Shown piece after piece: positions 27,287 through 35,416 of a DNA stretch of 64,000 bases. The first letter of the stretch is position 1. Each line of letters opens with the position of its first letter. The stretch lies in NCBI RefSeq assembly GCF_026344005.1, contig NZ_JAPKNH010000002.1, positions 186,001 to 250,000 on the forward strand. Direction: 5' to 3'. The position numbers and the translations under genes were made by a program. The notes below the pieces were generated by a model. The model was given only the letters and a program-made list of their open reading frames with translations, searched no databases and was not told the DNA's origin. The DNA comes from Kaistia terrae. GTDB lineage: Bacteria > Pseudomonadota > Alphaproteobacteria > Rhizobiales > Kaistiaceae.

Positions 27287-27584
27287 GTCAGACCCTCACC
27301 CCAACCCTCTCCCGCAAGCGGGCGAGGGGGCGTTGGCGCCCGCTGCCTCAGCCTTACTGAATCAGCCCACTCCACCATCATCCTGAGGTGCTTCGCGAGA
27401 GCGAAGCCTCGAAGGAGGGTTCAGCGGAGCACGGATGCTTACCGACGCCGCCGCATCTCCACTGACCCGCGCCCGCGTCTTTCAACACGGGGGATCCCTG
27501 GACCCTCCTTCGAGGCCCGGCTTTGCCGGGCACCTCAGGATGATGAGGGAAGCATGCGGCGACGTTCAAAGACGCAGAGTCAGA
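27287..27584. other. Convergent intergenic region filled with inverted repeats
   Basis: About 300 nt with no gene. It starts with a short palindromic stretch (CCTCTCCCGCAAGCGGGCGAGG, about 27307-27329) and is then filled by the family-2 element at 27374-27546. Both operons of the TetR block end here, so it probably works as a two-way terminator. Confidence 0.55.
27374..27546. repeat. Family-2 long inverted repeat (ATCATCCTGAGGTGC...)
   Basis: Left end CATCATCCTGAGGTGC and right end GCACCTCAGGATGATG are inverted; inside each lies a smaller hairpin (CTTCGCGAGAGCGAAG on the left, CCCGGCTTTGCCGGG on the right) and GAAGGAGGGT/ACCCTCCTTC. Related elements are at 54783-54919 and 59989-60096. It is a non-coding mosaic element of the type dispersed in rhizobial genomes. 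Confidence 0.75.
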
Positions 27585-28988
27585 TCAAGCGTCCGAGCCT
27601 GTATGGCCCTGGCCGCTGTGGCTGGCGGCGAGTTCGGCGACCGTGATCGGCCGGCCGGGTGTGCGCAGGCTCGGTCGGGAAAAATCGGTGACGGCGGCGC
27701 CCAGTTCCTCGGCCAGCACGCTCACCAGTGACAGCGTGCATTGCCGCCCCTGGCAGGGACCCATGCCGCAGCGCGTCGCCGCCTTGACCTGCCGCGTGCC
27801 CGTCGCGCCCTGCGCGATCGCGGCGCGGACGCGCGAAACCGGCACTTCCTCGCAGCGACAGAGCAACGCCGAGCCATCCGCCTTCGCCGCCGACAGCGTC
27901 GGTGCATAGAGCGCGTCGACGAAGCGGCGCGCGGCCAGCCGTCTCGATCTCTCGGCAAGCACAGGGGCTGCAGCTTCGGCATGCGCCTCTGCCGTCAGCA
28001 TCGCCAGTTCGCGCGCCACGTCGAGCGCGGCGAGCCGGCCCGTCAGCGTCGCCAGATAGCCGCCGGAAATAGCCGCCGCATCGCCGGCGATCCAGATGCC
28101 GCCAACCGAGGCCCGGACCTCGGCGGTCGTCACCATCGCATAGGCCTGCGCGTCGGCGTTCCAGCGGCTGGCGCAGCCGAACGAGACCGCGAGCTGGTCG
28201 TTCGGCACGACGCCGTCATGCAGCGCCACCATGCCGGCTTCAAGCCGGTGCTCGCGGCCTTCCGCGCGGAACGCCAGTCCCTCGGCGCGGTCGGTTCCGA
28301 GCACGCGAAGATCCGTGGCGTGGCGGAAGATCGGGATTTTCGCCATGCGGATGCGGGCGAGCAGCTTCATGCCGCTTATCGCCAGCGCGGGCTCGCCGAT
28401 CAGCCCCGGCGCCTTCGTCAGGCTGGCGCGCCAGCGCCCGCGCGGCGTGGTGTCGATGATCGCCAGCGGCGGCGCGCCGGCCTTGGTGAGTTGCAGCGCC
28501 GTCAGCACCAACAGCGGGCCGCTGCCGGCCAGCACATAGCGCCCGGACGGCACGGCGGCGCTGCCCTTCAGCAGCGATTGCAGCGCGCCGACGGTGACGA
28601 CGCCGGGCAGGGTGTGGCCGGGCAGCACGACCGGGCGCTCCATCGATCCGGTGGCGAGAATGACGGCCTTTGCCTGCAACCGGCAGGTCTGGCCCTCGAC
28701 GCCATAGACCAGCGTCTCGCCATCGCGTGCCCAGACGCTGGCGCCCCGGACATGCCGCGCGCCGGACTGCTGGAAGGCGCTCGCCAGCGGCGCGCCCCAG
28801 ATCTCGTAGTGGACGCGTCGAGCGCCCGTGATGCCGCGCAGAATCTGGCCGCCGATCGTCGGCTGGTCGTCGAGGACCGTGACGGCCAGGCCATGCCGGC
28901 GCGCCTCGATCGCGGCCGCCATGCCGGCGGGACCCGCGCCGATGATCGCGACATCCGTCGCCGGGTCTACGCTCGCAAATTCCGGCAT
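27585..28988 (-). CDS. FAD/NAD(P)-binding oxidoreductase with BFD-like [2Fe-2S] domain (HcnB/OoxA/LhpE type)
   Basis: 467 aa from the ATG at 28988. The N-terminal FAD loop is VAIIGAGPAGMAAA, and a second nucleotide-binding region lies at about residues 150-180. The C-terminal 90 residues carry a BFD-like cluster site: CRCEEV and then CGMGPCQGRQC. This is the middle subunit type of three-part flavin dehydrogenases acting on D-amino acids, D-hydroxyproline, opines or glycine (HcnABC). It overlaps the 2Fe-2S subunit gene by 22 nt, and the DAO-type subunit precedes that. Confidence 0.83.
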   Translation of the reverse strand: MPEFASVDPATDVAIIGAGPAGMAAAIEARRHGLAVTVLDDQPTIGGQILRGITGARRVHYEIWGAPLASAFQQSGARHVRGASVWARDGETLVYGVEGQTCRLQAKAVILATGSMERPVVLPGHTLPGVVTVGALQSLLKGSAAVPSGRYVLAGSGPLLVLTALQLTKAGAPPLAIIDTTPRGRWRASLTKAPGLIGEPALAISGMKLLARIRMAKIPIFRHATDLRVLGTDRAEGLAFRAEGREHRLEAGMVALHDGVVPNDQLAVSFGCASRWNADAQAYAMVTTAEVRASVGGIWIAGDAAAISGGYLATLTGRLAALDVARELAMLTAEAHAEAAAPVLAERSRRLAARRFVDALYAPTLSAAKADGSALLCRCEEVPVSRVRAAIAQGATGTRQVKAATRCGMGPCQGRQCTLSLVSVLAEELGAAVTDFSRPSLRTPGRPITVAELAASHSGQGHTGSDA

Positions 28989-29245
28989 ATCACCATTCCG
29001 TCGCGCACCGGGGTCAGGCACGCCTGCACGTTGGTCCGTCCGTCTAGTTCGACGGTGCATTCGAAGCAGGCGCCCATCAGGCAATAGGGCGCGCGCGGCC
29101 GCCCGGTCGGCGTCTGCCGCGTCGGCACGAGATCGTGGCGCATCAGGCAGGCGGCGACCGTCTCGCCGGGATGGGCGTCGAAGGGCCGCCCATCGACCAT
29201 GACGGTCAGGCGCGCCTCGGCGGGATCAAGAAGCGAGCGCAGCAT
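28967..29245 (-). CDS. (2Fe-2S)-binding subunit of the D-amino-acid/opine-type dehydrogenase (HcnA/LhpF type)
   Basis: 92 aa. A small ferredoxin-fold subunit with the cluster pattern CLMGACFEC...C (fourth cysteine in QACLTP), and an upstream HPGETVAACL that is usual for HcnA-type proteins. It starts inside the end of the DAO-type gene (20-nt overlap) and ends inside the start of the FAD subunit gene (22-nt overlap). Such overlaps mean the three subunits are translated together as a heteromeric enzyme. Confidence 0.83.
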   Translation of the reverse strand: MLRSLLDPAEARLTVMVDGRPFDAHPGETVAACLMRHDLVPTRQTPTGRPRAPYCLMGACFECTVELDGRTNVQACLTPVRDGMVICRNLRA

Positions 29246-30332
29246 CGAAGCGCCTTGAGGAGAGGGTGGCGAGCTCGCCGGGTAGCGCATCGCGGGCAAT
29301 GGCCGGGCCGACGATCCCGGCATGGGCGGCTGCCAGCGTGATGCCGGAATGGCAGGCGACGGCGAAGGCGCCGGGGCAGGTCTCGGAGCGGGCATAGATC
29401 GGCATGCCGTCGGCCGGCATGACGCGGATCGCGCCCCAGCTGCGCAGTACCCTCGCCGAGGCCAGGAAGGGAAACTCGCGGATGGCGCGCTGCGCGTGGC
29501 TGGCCAGGATCGGCAGCGTGGTGCCGGGCGTCACGACGTGATCCTCGTGGCTGTTGCCGAACATGACGCTGCCGGCGCGGGCCTGACGGGTGGTCGGCGT
29601 CGCATGGGCGATCGAGGGCGGCAGCCGCTCGGTGACGACGATCTGGCCGCGCACCGGCTTCAGCGGAACGCGCATGCCGGCGGTCGCGGCGAGCGGCTGC
29701 GTCGCGAGGCCGGCGGCGATGACGACGCGCTCGGCCGGATAACGGTTTTCCGCGCAGAAGACGGTCAATTGCGATCCGGCCATGCCGATCGACAGCGCCT
29801 TGTCGTTGCGGAGGATTTCGACGCCGAGCGATCGCGCCTGAACCGCCAGCGCCTGGTTCAGAAACAGCGGGTTGGCATGGCCGTCGGCCGGGCACCAGCT
29901 GGCGCCGATCACATCCGGCCCGACCTTCGGCAGCCGTTCGCGGATGAAGTCGACATCGACCATGGCGACGTCGTCGGGAATGCCCGGCTGGCCTGAGAGC
30001 TTGGCGACCATGCTGGCTCGCGCTTCAAGCTCCTCTTCCGACAGGCAGAGGCTGAAGCCGCCGCGGCGGTCATATTCCGGATCGATGCCGGTCGCGGCCA
30101 GCAGGCTTTCGGCGAATTGCGGCCAGAGGCTTGCCGAGCGTCGGCTCCATTGCGCATAGGGCGGGTGGTTGGCGCCCTTGCCCTGCACCCAGACGAGGCC
30201 GGCATTGCCATAGGAGGCGCGCGGCTCTTGGTCGGAGCCGTCGAGGATCACGACGGAAAGCCCGGTGCGCGCCATGCCGACCGCGAGCGAAAGCCCGACA
30301 ATGCCGCCGCCGATGACGATGGCGCGCTTCAA
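29226..30332 (-). CDS. FAD-dependent oxidoreductase, DAO family (HcnC/LhpB-type catalytic subunit)
   Basis: 368 aa. The N-terminal FAD loop is AIVIGGGIVGLSLA, and the family segment KPVRGQIVV lies in the centre. A TTG start preceded by GGGGGA fits the N-terminus exactly. In HcnABC, opine oxidase and P. aeruginosa D-hydroxyproline dehydrogenase, this subunit oxidises the amine and the other two pass on electrons. It is co-transcribed with the DHDPS-family gene upstream, which in hydroxyproline catabolism deaminates the product. Substrate otherwise unproved. Confidence 0.82.
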   Translation of the reverse strand: MKRAIVIGGGIVGLSLAVGMARTGLSVVILDGSDQEPRASYGNAGLVWVQGKGANHPPYAQWSRRSASLWPQFAESLLAATGIDPEYDRRGGFSLCLSEEELEARASMVAKLSGQPGIPDDVAMVDVDFIRERLPKVGPDVIGASWCPADGHANPLFLNQALAVQARSLGVEILRNDKALSIGMAGSQLTVFCAENRYPAERVVIAAGLATQPLAATAGMRVPLKPVRGQIVVTERLPPSIAHATPTTRQARAGSVMFGNSHEDHVVTPGTTLPILASHAQRAIREFPFLASARVLRSWGAIRVMPADGMPIYARSETCPGAFAVACHSGITLAAAHAGIVGPAIARDALPGELATLSSRRFDAALAS

Positions 30333-30525
30333 GCCTTGATCCCCCGAAAGCGGGGCATCTGGCCAAGGCTCGTACCGGAAACCGTGATCACGGCCCGCGC
30401 TCCGTCGCTAGAACAATGTCGGTGTTGTCGGCTGCGCCACGAGTTGGCCTTCAGTCCGTTATGGCAAAGGCGCAGCGGGGAAGACGGCCGCGGGAGGTCG
30501 GCCGCCTTCCTGCCTTGGGAGGACG

Positions 30526-31464
30526 TTACTCGGCAGCGATCCGGGTCGCGGCGTTGAGGCCGTACTGGTCGAGCAGGCCGAGCGTGCGCATGATCTCGAC
30601 GCCCTTGTCGAGCGCCGGCCCCTTGAGGCCGGTGAGCGGACGACGCAGGTCGCCGGCAGGCAGCCCGACGGCTTTCATCAGCGACTTCACCGCGACCGGG
30701 TTGATGGCCGAATAGGTGTAGTGCAGCAGCGGCAGCAGGCGCATGTAGCTCTCGCGGAAAGCGAAGCCGTCCGTATCGGCCGTCCACGGCTTCGACAGCG
30801 CAGCCATTTCGGCCGGCGCGAGATTGCCCGTCATGTTGGCGGTGCCGTGGCCGCCGAGCGCCATGGTCGGCACGACCAGGCCCAGATTGGGCGAGTCGCA
30901 GCACATGATGGCGACGTCGGGATTGCCGGCGATGACCTGCGCCACCTGACCGACGCGGCCGGTCGATTCCTTGTGCACCACGAAGTTCGGGTGCTTGAAC
31001 AGGCGCAGCAGCGCCTCGTGGCCGAGATCGGTTTTTACGCGCGGCGGGTTGTTGTAGATGCCCATCGGCAGTTCGGTCGACTCGGCGATATCGAGGAAAT
31101 ACTGCTCGATGTCGGCTTCCGAGGCGCAGATATAGGCAGGCGCCGCGAGGATCGCGCCGTCGGCGCCTTCGCCCTTGGCGAAGCGCACGAGGTCGATCGA
31201 GGTTTTGGTGTCGCCGCCGGTGCAGCCGTAGAACAGCTTCATGCCGCCGGTCTTCATCTTCGCCGTCTTCGAGATGATGTCGCGGCGCTCTTCCAGGCTG
31301 AGCATCGAGATCTCGCCGGTCGAGCCGAGGATGAGCACGGCGGCGGTGCCGTTGTCTTCCTGGAACTTCAGCAGATCCTCGAACGCCTTGAAGTCGACCG
31401 TTCCGTCTTCGTTGAACGGAGTGATCAGGGCGACGAACGACCCTTCGATACGCATCTTGCTCAT
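30526..31464 (-). CDS. Dihydrodipicolinate synthase family protein (class I aldolase/deaminase)
   Basis: 312 aa, standard length for DHDPS/N-acetylneuraminate lyase enzymes. The carboxylate-binding loop is GSTGE (Ser48-Thr49), the catalytic tyrosine is Tyr137 in IYNNP and the Schiff-base lysine is Lys165 in VVHKES. GGAG precedes the ATG. It is first in the - strand operon, ahead of the three dehydrogenase subunits. The same arrangement in hydroxyproline degradation includes pyrroline-4-hydroxy-2-carboxylate deaminase, a member of this family, so a catabolic rather than lysine-biosynthetic role is likely. Confidence 0.82.
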   Translation of the reverse strand: MSKMRIEGSFVALITPFNEDGTVDFKAFEDLLKFQEDNGTAAVLILGSTGEISMLSLEERRDIISKTAKMKTGGMKLFYGCTGGDTKTSIDLVRFAKGEGADGAILAAPAYICASEADIEQYFLDIAESTELPMGIYNNPPRVKTDLGHEALLRLFKHPNFVVHKESTGRVGQVAQVIAGNPDVAIMCCDSPNLGLVVPTMALGGHGTANMTGNLAPAEMAALSKPWTADTDGFAFRESYMRLLPLLHYTYSAINPVAVKSLMKAVGLPAGDLRRPLTGLKGPALDKGVEIMRTLGLLDQYGLNAATRIAAE

Positions 31465-31555
31465 TCAGTCATCTCCGAAAGCCATTTGCGGCCGTCTCGC
31501 CACGGAGGCGCGCCACCCATCCAAGGAACCCGGTTCAAGCAACTCGGTCTTCGGA

Positions 31556-31589
31556 TTCAAACATGCATTTGAAATGACTGTTCGTCAAC
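31556..31589 (-). promoter_or_regulatory. Promoter and operator B of the DHDPS-family operon
   Basis: On the - strand, TTGACG (31584-31589) precedes the operator whose + strand reads AAACATGCATTTGAA (31559-31573); the wider TTCAAA-n6-TTTGAA (31556-31573) has perfect 6-bp arms. It matches the sites at 17944-17958 and 19188-19202. Distance to the ATG is about 95 nt. Confidence 0.6.
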
Positions 31590-31693
31590 GCGGATTGCAC
31601 CGGGAATTGGGCCGGTTCGGCGTTGGATTTGCTCGCGATAGGGCCGGCCGGAGACAATTGTTCCCTGCGACCCCCCATGGGCTATCGGGCAAC

Positions 31694-31723
31694 AAAAAAG
31701 CCGCCGCTCGGGGGAGCGGCGGC
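31694..31723 (-). terminator. Rho-independent terminator of the PhnA-like gene
   Basis: 10-bp perfect stem GCCGCCGCTC/GAGCGGCGGC (31700-31709 with 31714-31723), 4-nt loop, followed on the - strand by six T residues (A-run at 31694-31699). It lies 25 nt beyond the stop of the gene at 31748. Confidence 0.85.
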
Positions 31724-31747
31724 TTTCCTTGATGGTATCGCTAAGGC

Positions 31748-32653
31748 TTAGCGTCGGATGGCGACCGTATCCTCGTCGCGGCGACTGCCGGCATAGGCGG
31801 CGGCAACCGCTGCGATGAACGCGCCGACCAGCATGGCGACGACGGTAAGCAGCGCTGTCGTCAACCCGGCCTTGCGAGCGGTGTCGGCCGCTTCCTTGGC
31901 CTTGTCCTTTACGGACTGGATCTGGGCCAGGACGTCGTTGACGCGCTTTTCGGCATCGGCCTGCGGCATGCCGGTGCGGTTGGCGACCAACTGGGCCAGA
32001 TAGGCCTTGTCGCCGGGCGGGAATTCACCCGCTGCCGCGTCCTGGAGCAGGATGCGGGTTACCTCGCCGCGCACGGCAGCGGCATCGCCCTGTGGCGGCG
32101 GGGTGGAGCCGGCCTGAGCCGTCGGGCGGAACATCAGATCGATGAAATAGCCGCTCGGATCCGCCGCGCTGCTCGTGGCGGAGGACGTGGCGCCCTGTGC
32201 GGCACCCTGGGCCGCGCCGGAAGCCAGCGTTGCCGTGGCCTGCACACCCTGCGAAACGACAGAGCCGATCGCCGAGGAAAGCAGGCCGACGACGATCACG
32301 GTCGAGACGCACCAGGCGATGAAGCCATGCGCCGTGTCGCGGAAGAAGACTTCATCGGTGTGGATGCCGACCCATTTGGTCCTGAGGCGACCGGTGATGT
32401 AGCCACCGAAACCGGATGCCACCCACTGCGTTATCACGAGCCAGATGACGGTGGAGATGGCGACGGTGGTGGCCGAGGCGCCTTCGCCCGACCAAGGCGA
32501 TATGGCGGCGAGGCCGAGGCCGGAGCCGAGAAGGGCCATGACGAGCGTCACCGCGATCGCCGCCGCCGCGCCGGCGAAGATCGCGCTCCAGGCCACGGCG
32601 GACTGCGACGATTCCGGCGTGGCGGTCGCCGTTTCTACTTCGAGTAAGGCCAT
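31748..32653 (-). CDS. PhnA-like conserved membrane protein
   Basis: 301 aa of the kind annotated as PhnA-like in rhizobia; true function unknown. An N-terminal hydrophobic segment at about 20-50, others at 62-85 and 110-135, an Ala/Gly/Ser-rich and Pro-containing middle (about 135-180), an amphipathic coiled-coil-like stretch rich in Lys/Ala (235-262) and a final membrane segment before the RRDEDTVAIRR tail. GGAGG lies before the ATG. It is the second gene after a 25-residue membrane peptide and is expected to be driven by the EcfG-type promoter upstream of that peptide. Confidence 0.7.
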   Translation of the reverse strand: MALLEVETATATPESSQSAVAWSAIFAGAAAAIAVTLVMALLGSGLGLAAISPWSGEGASATTVAISTVIWLVITQWVASGFGGYITGRLRTKWVGIHTDEVFFRDTAHGFIAWCVSTVIVVGLLSSAIGSVVSQGVQATATLASGAAQGAAQGATSSATSSAADPSGYFIDLMFRPTAQAGSTPPPQGDAAAVRGEVTRILLQDAAAGEFPPGDKAYLAQLVANRTGMPQADAEKRVNDVLAQIQSVKDKAKEAADTARKAGLTTALLTVVAMLVGAFIAAVAAAYAGSRRDEDTVAIRR

Positions 32654-32662
32654 TAGATCCTC

Positions 32663-32740
32663 CTATCGGAAGAAGATGGCGAGAAGAATGATAACCGGGA
32701 TTGGAACACCGAGCAGCCAGAGCAAGATTCCGCGACCCAT
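32663..32740 (-). CDS. 25-residue membrane peptide
   Basis: A tiny gene too short for usual cut-offs: ATG at 32740 with a near-perfect AAGGAGG site 5 nt upstream and a TAG at 32663. The product begins MGRGILLWLLGVPIPV, continues as a single hydrophobic helix and ends in FFR. Its stop codon provides the start of the next gene's GGAGG site, so the PhnA-like gene is co-translated. An EcfG-type promoter lies 32 nt upstream. It may be a single-span stress peptide. Confidence 0.75.
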   Translation of the reverse strand: MGRGILLWLLGVPIPVIILLAIFFR

Positions 32741-32771
32741 AACAGCCTCCTTGTTGAATTGTCGGCGGTTC

Positions 32772-32796
32772 AACGGACTGGCGACTGTTTGGTTCC
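32772..32796 (-). promoter_or_regulatory. EcfG/RpoE2-type promoter for the small-peptide operon
   Basis: On the - strand GGAAC (32792-32796), 18 bp, then TT (32772-32773), matching the RpoE2 consensus GGAAC-N18/19-TT. It is 32 nt before the peptide's ATG at 32740. Confidence 0.6.
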
Positions 32797-32881
32797 CGTG
32801 GTCTTAGAGTTGTGATGGCGCGATTGTTGGTGGCCTATGCCGGCAGAACTCGAAAGGGGCGGTGGATAAGCTCGTTGCGCG

Positions 32882-32906
32882 GGAACCATCGGGCTTCGAC
32901 CGGGTT
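32882..32906 (+). promoter_or_regulatory. EcfG/RpoE2-type promoter for the PRC-barrel gene
   Basis: GGAAC (32882-32886), 18 bp, then TT (32905-32906), in the sequence GGGAACC...GGTTGAACC, 35 nt upstream of the ATG at 32941. It mirrors the divergent promoter at 32772-32796, so both sides look like general-stress-response genes. Confidence 0.6.
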
Positions 32907-32940
32907 GAACCGTCACCCCCACCAAAAAGGATGGATCCAC

Positions 32941-33351
32941 ATGACGAAGACGCTCGCAGCCTTGGCTATTTTCGGCGCCCTGACCGTTCCGGCCGCGCTG
33001 ACGCTACCTGCCATGGCGCAGGACGCGAAGCCCGCGCCGCAGGAGACCGTCGGCGTTGCAACGCTGGACCCGGCAACAATCGCCACCGGATGGCGCGCCT
33101 CGAAGATCATCGGCTCGACGGTCGAGAACGAGAATGGCGACGCGATCGGCTCGGTCGATGATCTGATCCTGACGGCCGACCAGCAGGTGCCTTACGCGGT
33201 TCTCTCGGTCGGCGGCTTCCTCGGCATCGGCTCCAAGCTCGTCGCTGTGCCCTATCTCGATCTCGACACGACCCAGAAGGGCAAGACGATCCTGCGCGCC
33301 GCGACCAAGGAAAGCCTGACCGCCGCGCCAGAATTCAAATACGCCGAATAG
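32941..33351 (+). CDS. Exported PRC-barrel domain protein
   Basis: 136 aa from the ATG at 32941 (AAAGGATG upstream). A Sec signal peptide ends at AMAQ (about residues 1-26). A PRC-barrel domain follows (residues about 50-115): SKIIGSTVENENGDAIGSVDDLILT, then YAVLSVGGFLGIGSKLVAVPY. PRC-barrel proteins bind partners or act in stress adaptation in the rhizobial periplasm. An EcfG-type promoter upstream supports a stress-induced role. Partner unknown. Confidence 0.82.
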   Translation: MTKTLAALAIFGALTVPAALTLPAMAQDAKPAPQETVGVATLDPATIATGWRASKIIGSTVENENGDAIGSVDDLILTADQQVPYAVLSVGGFLGIGSKLVAVPYLDLDTTQKGKTILRAATKESLTAAPEFKYAE

Positions 33352-33561
33352 TGCCGGCTTCGGTCCATAGCTATCAGCGAGGAAGTCGCGCCGAACCCGG
33401 CGTGGCTTTCTCGCGTGGTGCGGGACTTTTCTCGTGTTTCAATTGCGGCAGAAATAACTGCCCGTTCACGATGATCAACGATGGAAGGGATGGCGCTTGA
33501 TTTGCCGCTCGGTTCTACGACCTAATGGCATGATGCCCATGTCGGGCGCCTGGAGGGCGGA
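33352..33561. other. Short non-coding stretch before the histidine kinase
   Basis: About 210 nt with no supported gene and no clear hairpin, promoter or repeat beyond the GGAGGG ribosome binding site of the kinase. Confidence 0.4.
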
Positions 33562-35007
33562 TTGGGCTCTGCATTCGACGCCGTGATCAAGGATACGTCG
33601 CTCAACGAGCCGGAACTGACCGATCTCGCGCGCATGGCGCAGAGCCTCGGCCAGATCCGCGATTTCGTCGACGCGCTGCCGGCCGCGATCTACACCGTCG
33701 ATGCCCAGGGCTGGATCACCTCCTACAACGAGGCCGCCGCCGCGCTCTGGGGCCGCAGGCCGGTGCTGAACGCCGAGCAATGGTGCGGCGCCTGGCGCCT
33801 CTATCGGCCGGATGGCTCGCCGCTGCCGCATGATCAATGCCCGACCGCGATTGCGCTAAAGGAAGGCCGCCCGATCCGCGCCGCCGAGGCGATCGCCGAA
33901 CGGCCGGATGGCACGCGCGTGCCGTTCTCATCCTATCCGACGCCGCTGCGCGACGGACAGGGCAACATCATCGGCGCCGTCAACATGCTGGTCGACATCA
34001 CCGAGCGGAAACGCTCGGACCTGTCGGCCGCCGTCCTCTCGGCCATCGTCGAATCCTCGCATGACGCCATCATCAGCAAGGATTTGAATGGCGTCGTCGT
34101 CAGCTGGAATGCCGGGGCACAGAGCCTGTTCGGCTATTCCCCCGAGGAAATGGTCGGCAAGCCGATCGCGCTCCTGATCCCGCCCGACCGGCAGGACGAG
34201 GAACCGGCCATCCTCCGGCGCATCCGCAATGGCGAGCGGGTCGATCATTTCGAGACCGTCCGCCGCCGCAAGGATGGCAGCCTCGTCGAGATTTCGCTGA
34301 CGATTTCGCCGGTACGGGATCGCGACGGCAAAATAGTTGGCGCGTCCAAGATCGCCCGCGACATTTCCGAGCGCCGCAATGCCGAGCAGCAGCAGCGACT
34401 GATCGTCCGCGAGATGAGCCACCGCATCAAGAACCTGTTCGCCATTGCGGGCTCGATCGTGTCGATGAGCGCACGCTCGGCGGAAACGCCGGCAGAACTC
34501 GCGCAGGCCGTGCGGCAGCGGCTCGCTGCGCTGACCCGGGCTCATGAACTGACCCGGCCGGGATTGATCGACGACATCGAGCCGGTCAGCGGCGCGCAGA
34601 GCCTGCGGACGCTGATCGAGGCGATCATGCTGCCGTATCGCGATGGGGAGGGCGAGACCGGTCTTCGCCTGGTCCTGGCGGGCCCGGAGCTTTTCGTGAC
34701 CGGTTCAGCGATCGCCAGCCTCGCGCTCGTCTTCCACGAATTCGCCACCAACGCGGCGAAATACGGCGCGCTGGCGGTGGCCGAGGGGCGGGTCGAGGTT
34801 GTCTGGTCTGTGCGGGAGGGCATGCTGGTGGTGGACTGGCGCGAAATCGGCGGACCGCCGATCGCCGAGCGCCCGCAACGACACGGATTTGGCAGCACGC
34901 TCGCCAACCGTGTCGTCATCGGCCAGTTCGCCGGCACGCTCGATTATGCGTGGAACCTGGATGGGGTCGTCATCCATCTCGAAATGCAGATCGACAAGCT
35001 GAGCTGA
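33562..35007 (+). CDS. PAS-PAS HWE-family sensor histidine kinase
   Basis: 481 aa with no membrane segment, so cytoplasmic. Two PAS domains (about residues 35-150 and 160-280, the second with SWNAGAQSLFGYSPEEMVGK and a PAC ending DISERR) precede an HWE/HisKA_2 kinase core with the phospho-acceptor in REMSHRIKNLF and the N-box HEFATNAAKYGAL. A TTG start has GGAGGG upstream. Such kinases in alphaproteobacteria often signal to PhyR-type general stress regulators. The single-domain response regulator at 35042 is convergent and is the likely partner. Confidence 0.85.
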   Translation: MGSAFDAVIKDTSLNEPELTDLARMAQSLGQIRDFVDALPAAIYTVDAQGWITSYNEAAAALWGRRPVLNAEQWCGAWRLYRPDGSPLPHDQCPTAIALKEGRPIRAAEAIAERPDGTRVPFSSYPTPLRDGQGNIIGAVNMLVDITERKRSDLSAAVLSAIVESSHDAIISKDLNGVVVSWNAGAQSLFGYSPEEMVGKPIALLIPPDRQDEEPAILRRIRNGERVDHFETVRRRKDGSLVEISLTISPVRDRDGKIVGASKIARDISERRNAEQQQRLIVREMSHRIKNLFAIAGSIVSMSARSAETPAELAQAVRQRLAALTRAHELTRPGLIDDIEPVSGAQSLRTLIEAIMLPYRDGEGETGLRLVLAGPELFVTGSAIASLALVFHEFATNAAKYGALAVAEGRVEVVWSVREGMLVVDWREIGGPPIAERPQRHGFGSTLANRVVIGQFAGTLDYAWNLDGVVIHLEMQIDKLS

Positions 35008-35041
35008 TGCTCCGGGCCTAGCTCCGACGCATTGATCCGCT

Positions 35042-35416
35042 TCAGTGGCTCAGATCCCAGAGTGTCTTCGACAGGCTGTTCATGTCGTAGGGCTTGCTGA
35101 AGAAAGCACTGTCCACCGGCAGGCTGTCCGATGACGGCGATTGATGACCTGAGACCAGCACGAGCTTCACCGGAGGCCAGCGCTCGCGCACCGCATGGGC
35201 AAGGCGGATCCCGTCCATGGAGCCCGGCATGTCGATGTCGGTGAACAGGATGGTGATCTCGGGATGCGTCTCCAGCATCCGGATCGCCTGGTCGGCGTTG
35301 GCCGCTTCCAGAACCCTGAAACCGGCTTCGGCCAACTCGTCTGCGGCTGCCATGCGGACGAGACCTTCATCCTCGACGACGAGAATGACTGGCGGTCCAT
35401 TGTCGCGATTTATCAC
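35042..35416 (-). CDS. Single-domain response regulator (CheY-like)
   Basis: 124 aa receiver domain with no output domain. Acidic pair EDE (about residues 15-17), phospho-acceptor Asp60 in LFTDIDMPG, and Lys near the C-terminus (FSKPYD). A GTG start. It is convergent with the HWE kinase gene (34 nt between ends) and is probably its phosphorylation partner or a phosphate sink. Confidence 0.82.
   Translation of the reverse strand: MINRDNGPPVILVVEDEGLVRMAAADELAEAGFRVLEAANADQAIRMLETHPEITILFTDIDMPGSMDGIRLAHAVRERWPPVKLVLVSGHQSPSSDSLPVDSAFFSKPYDMNSLSKTLWDLSH

Noticed and set aside
27287-27584. Possible insertion sequence remnant at the convergent gene ends
   Set aside because: Inverted ends are present, but there is no transposase frame or target duplication, and related elements with different cores occur at two other intergenic places.
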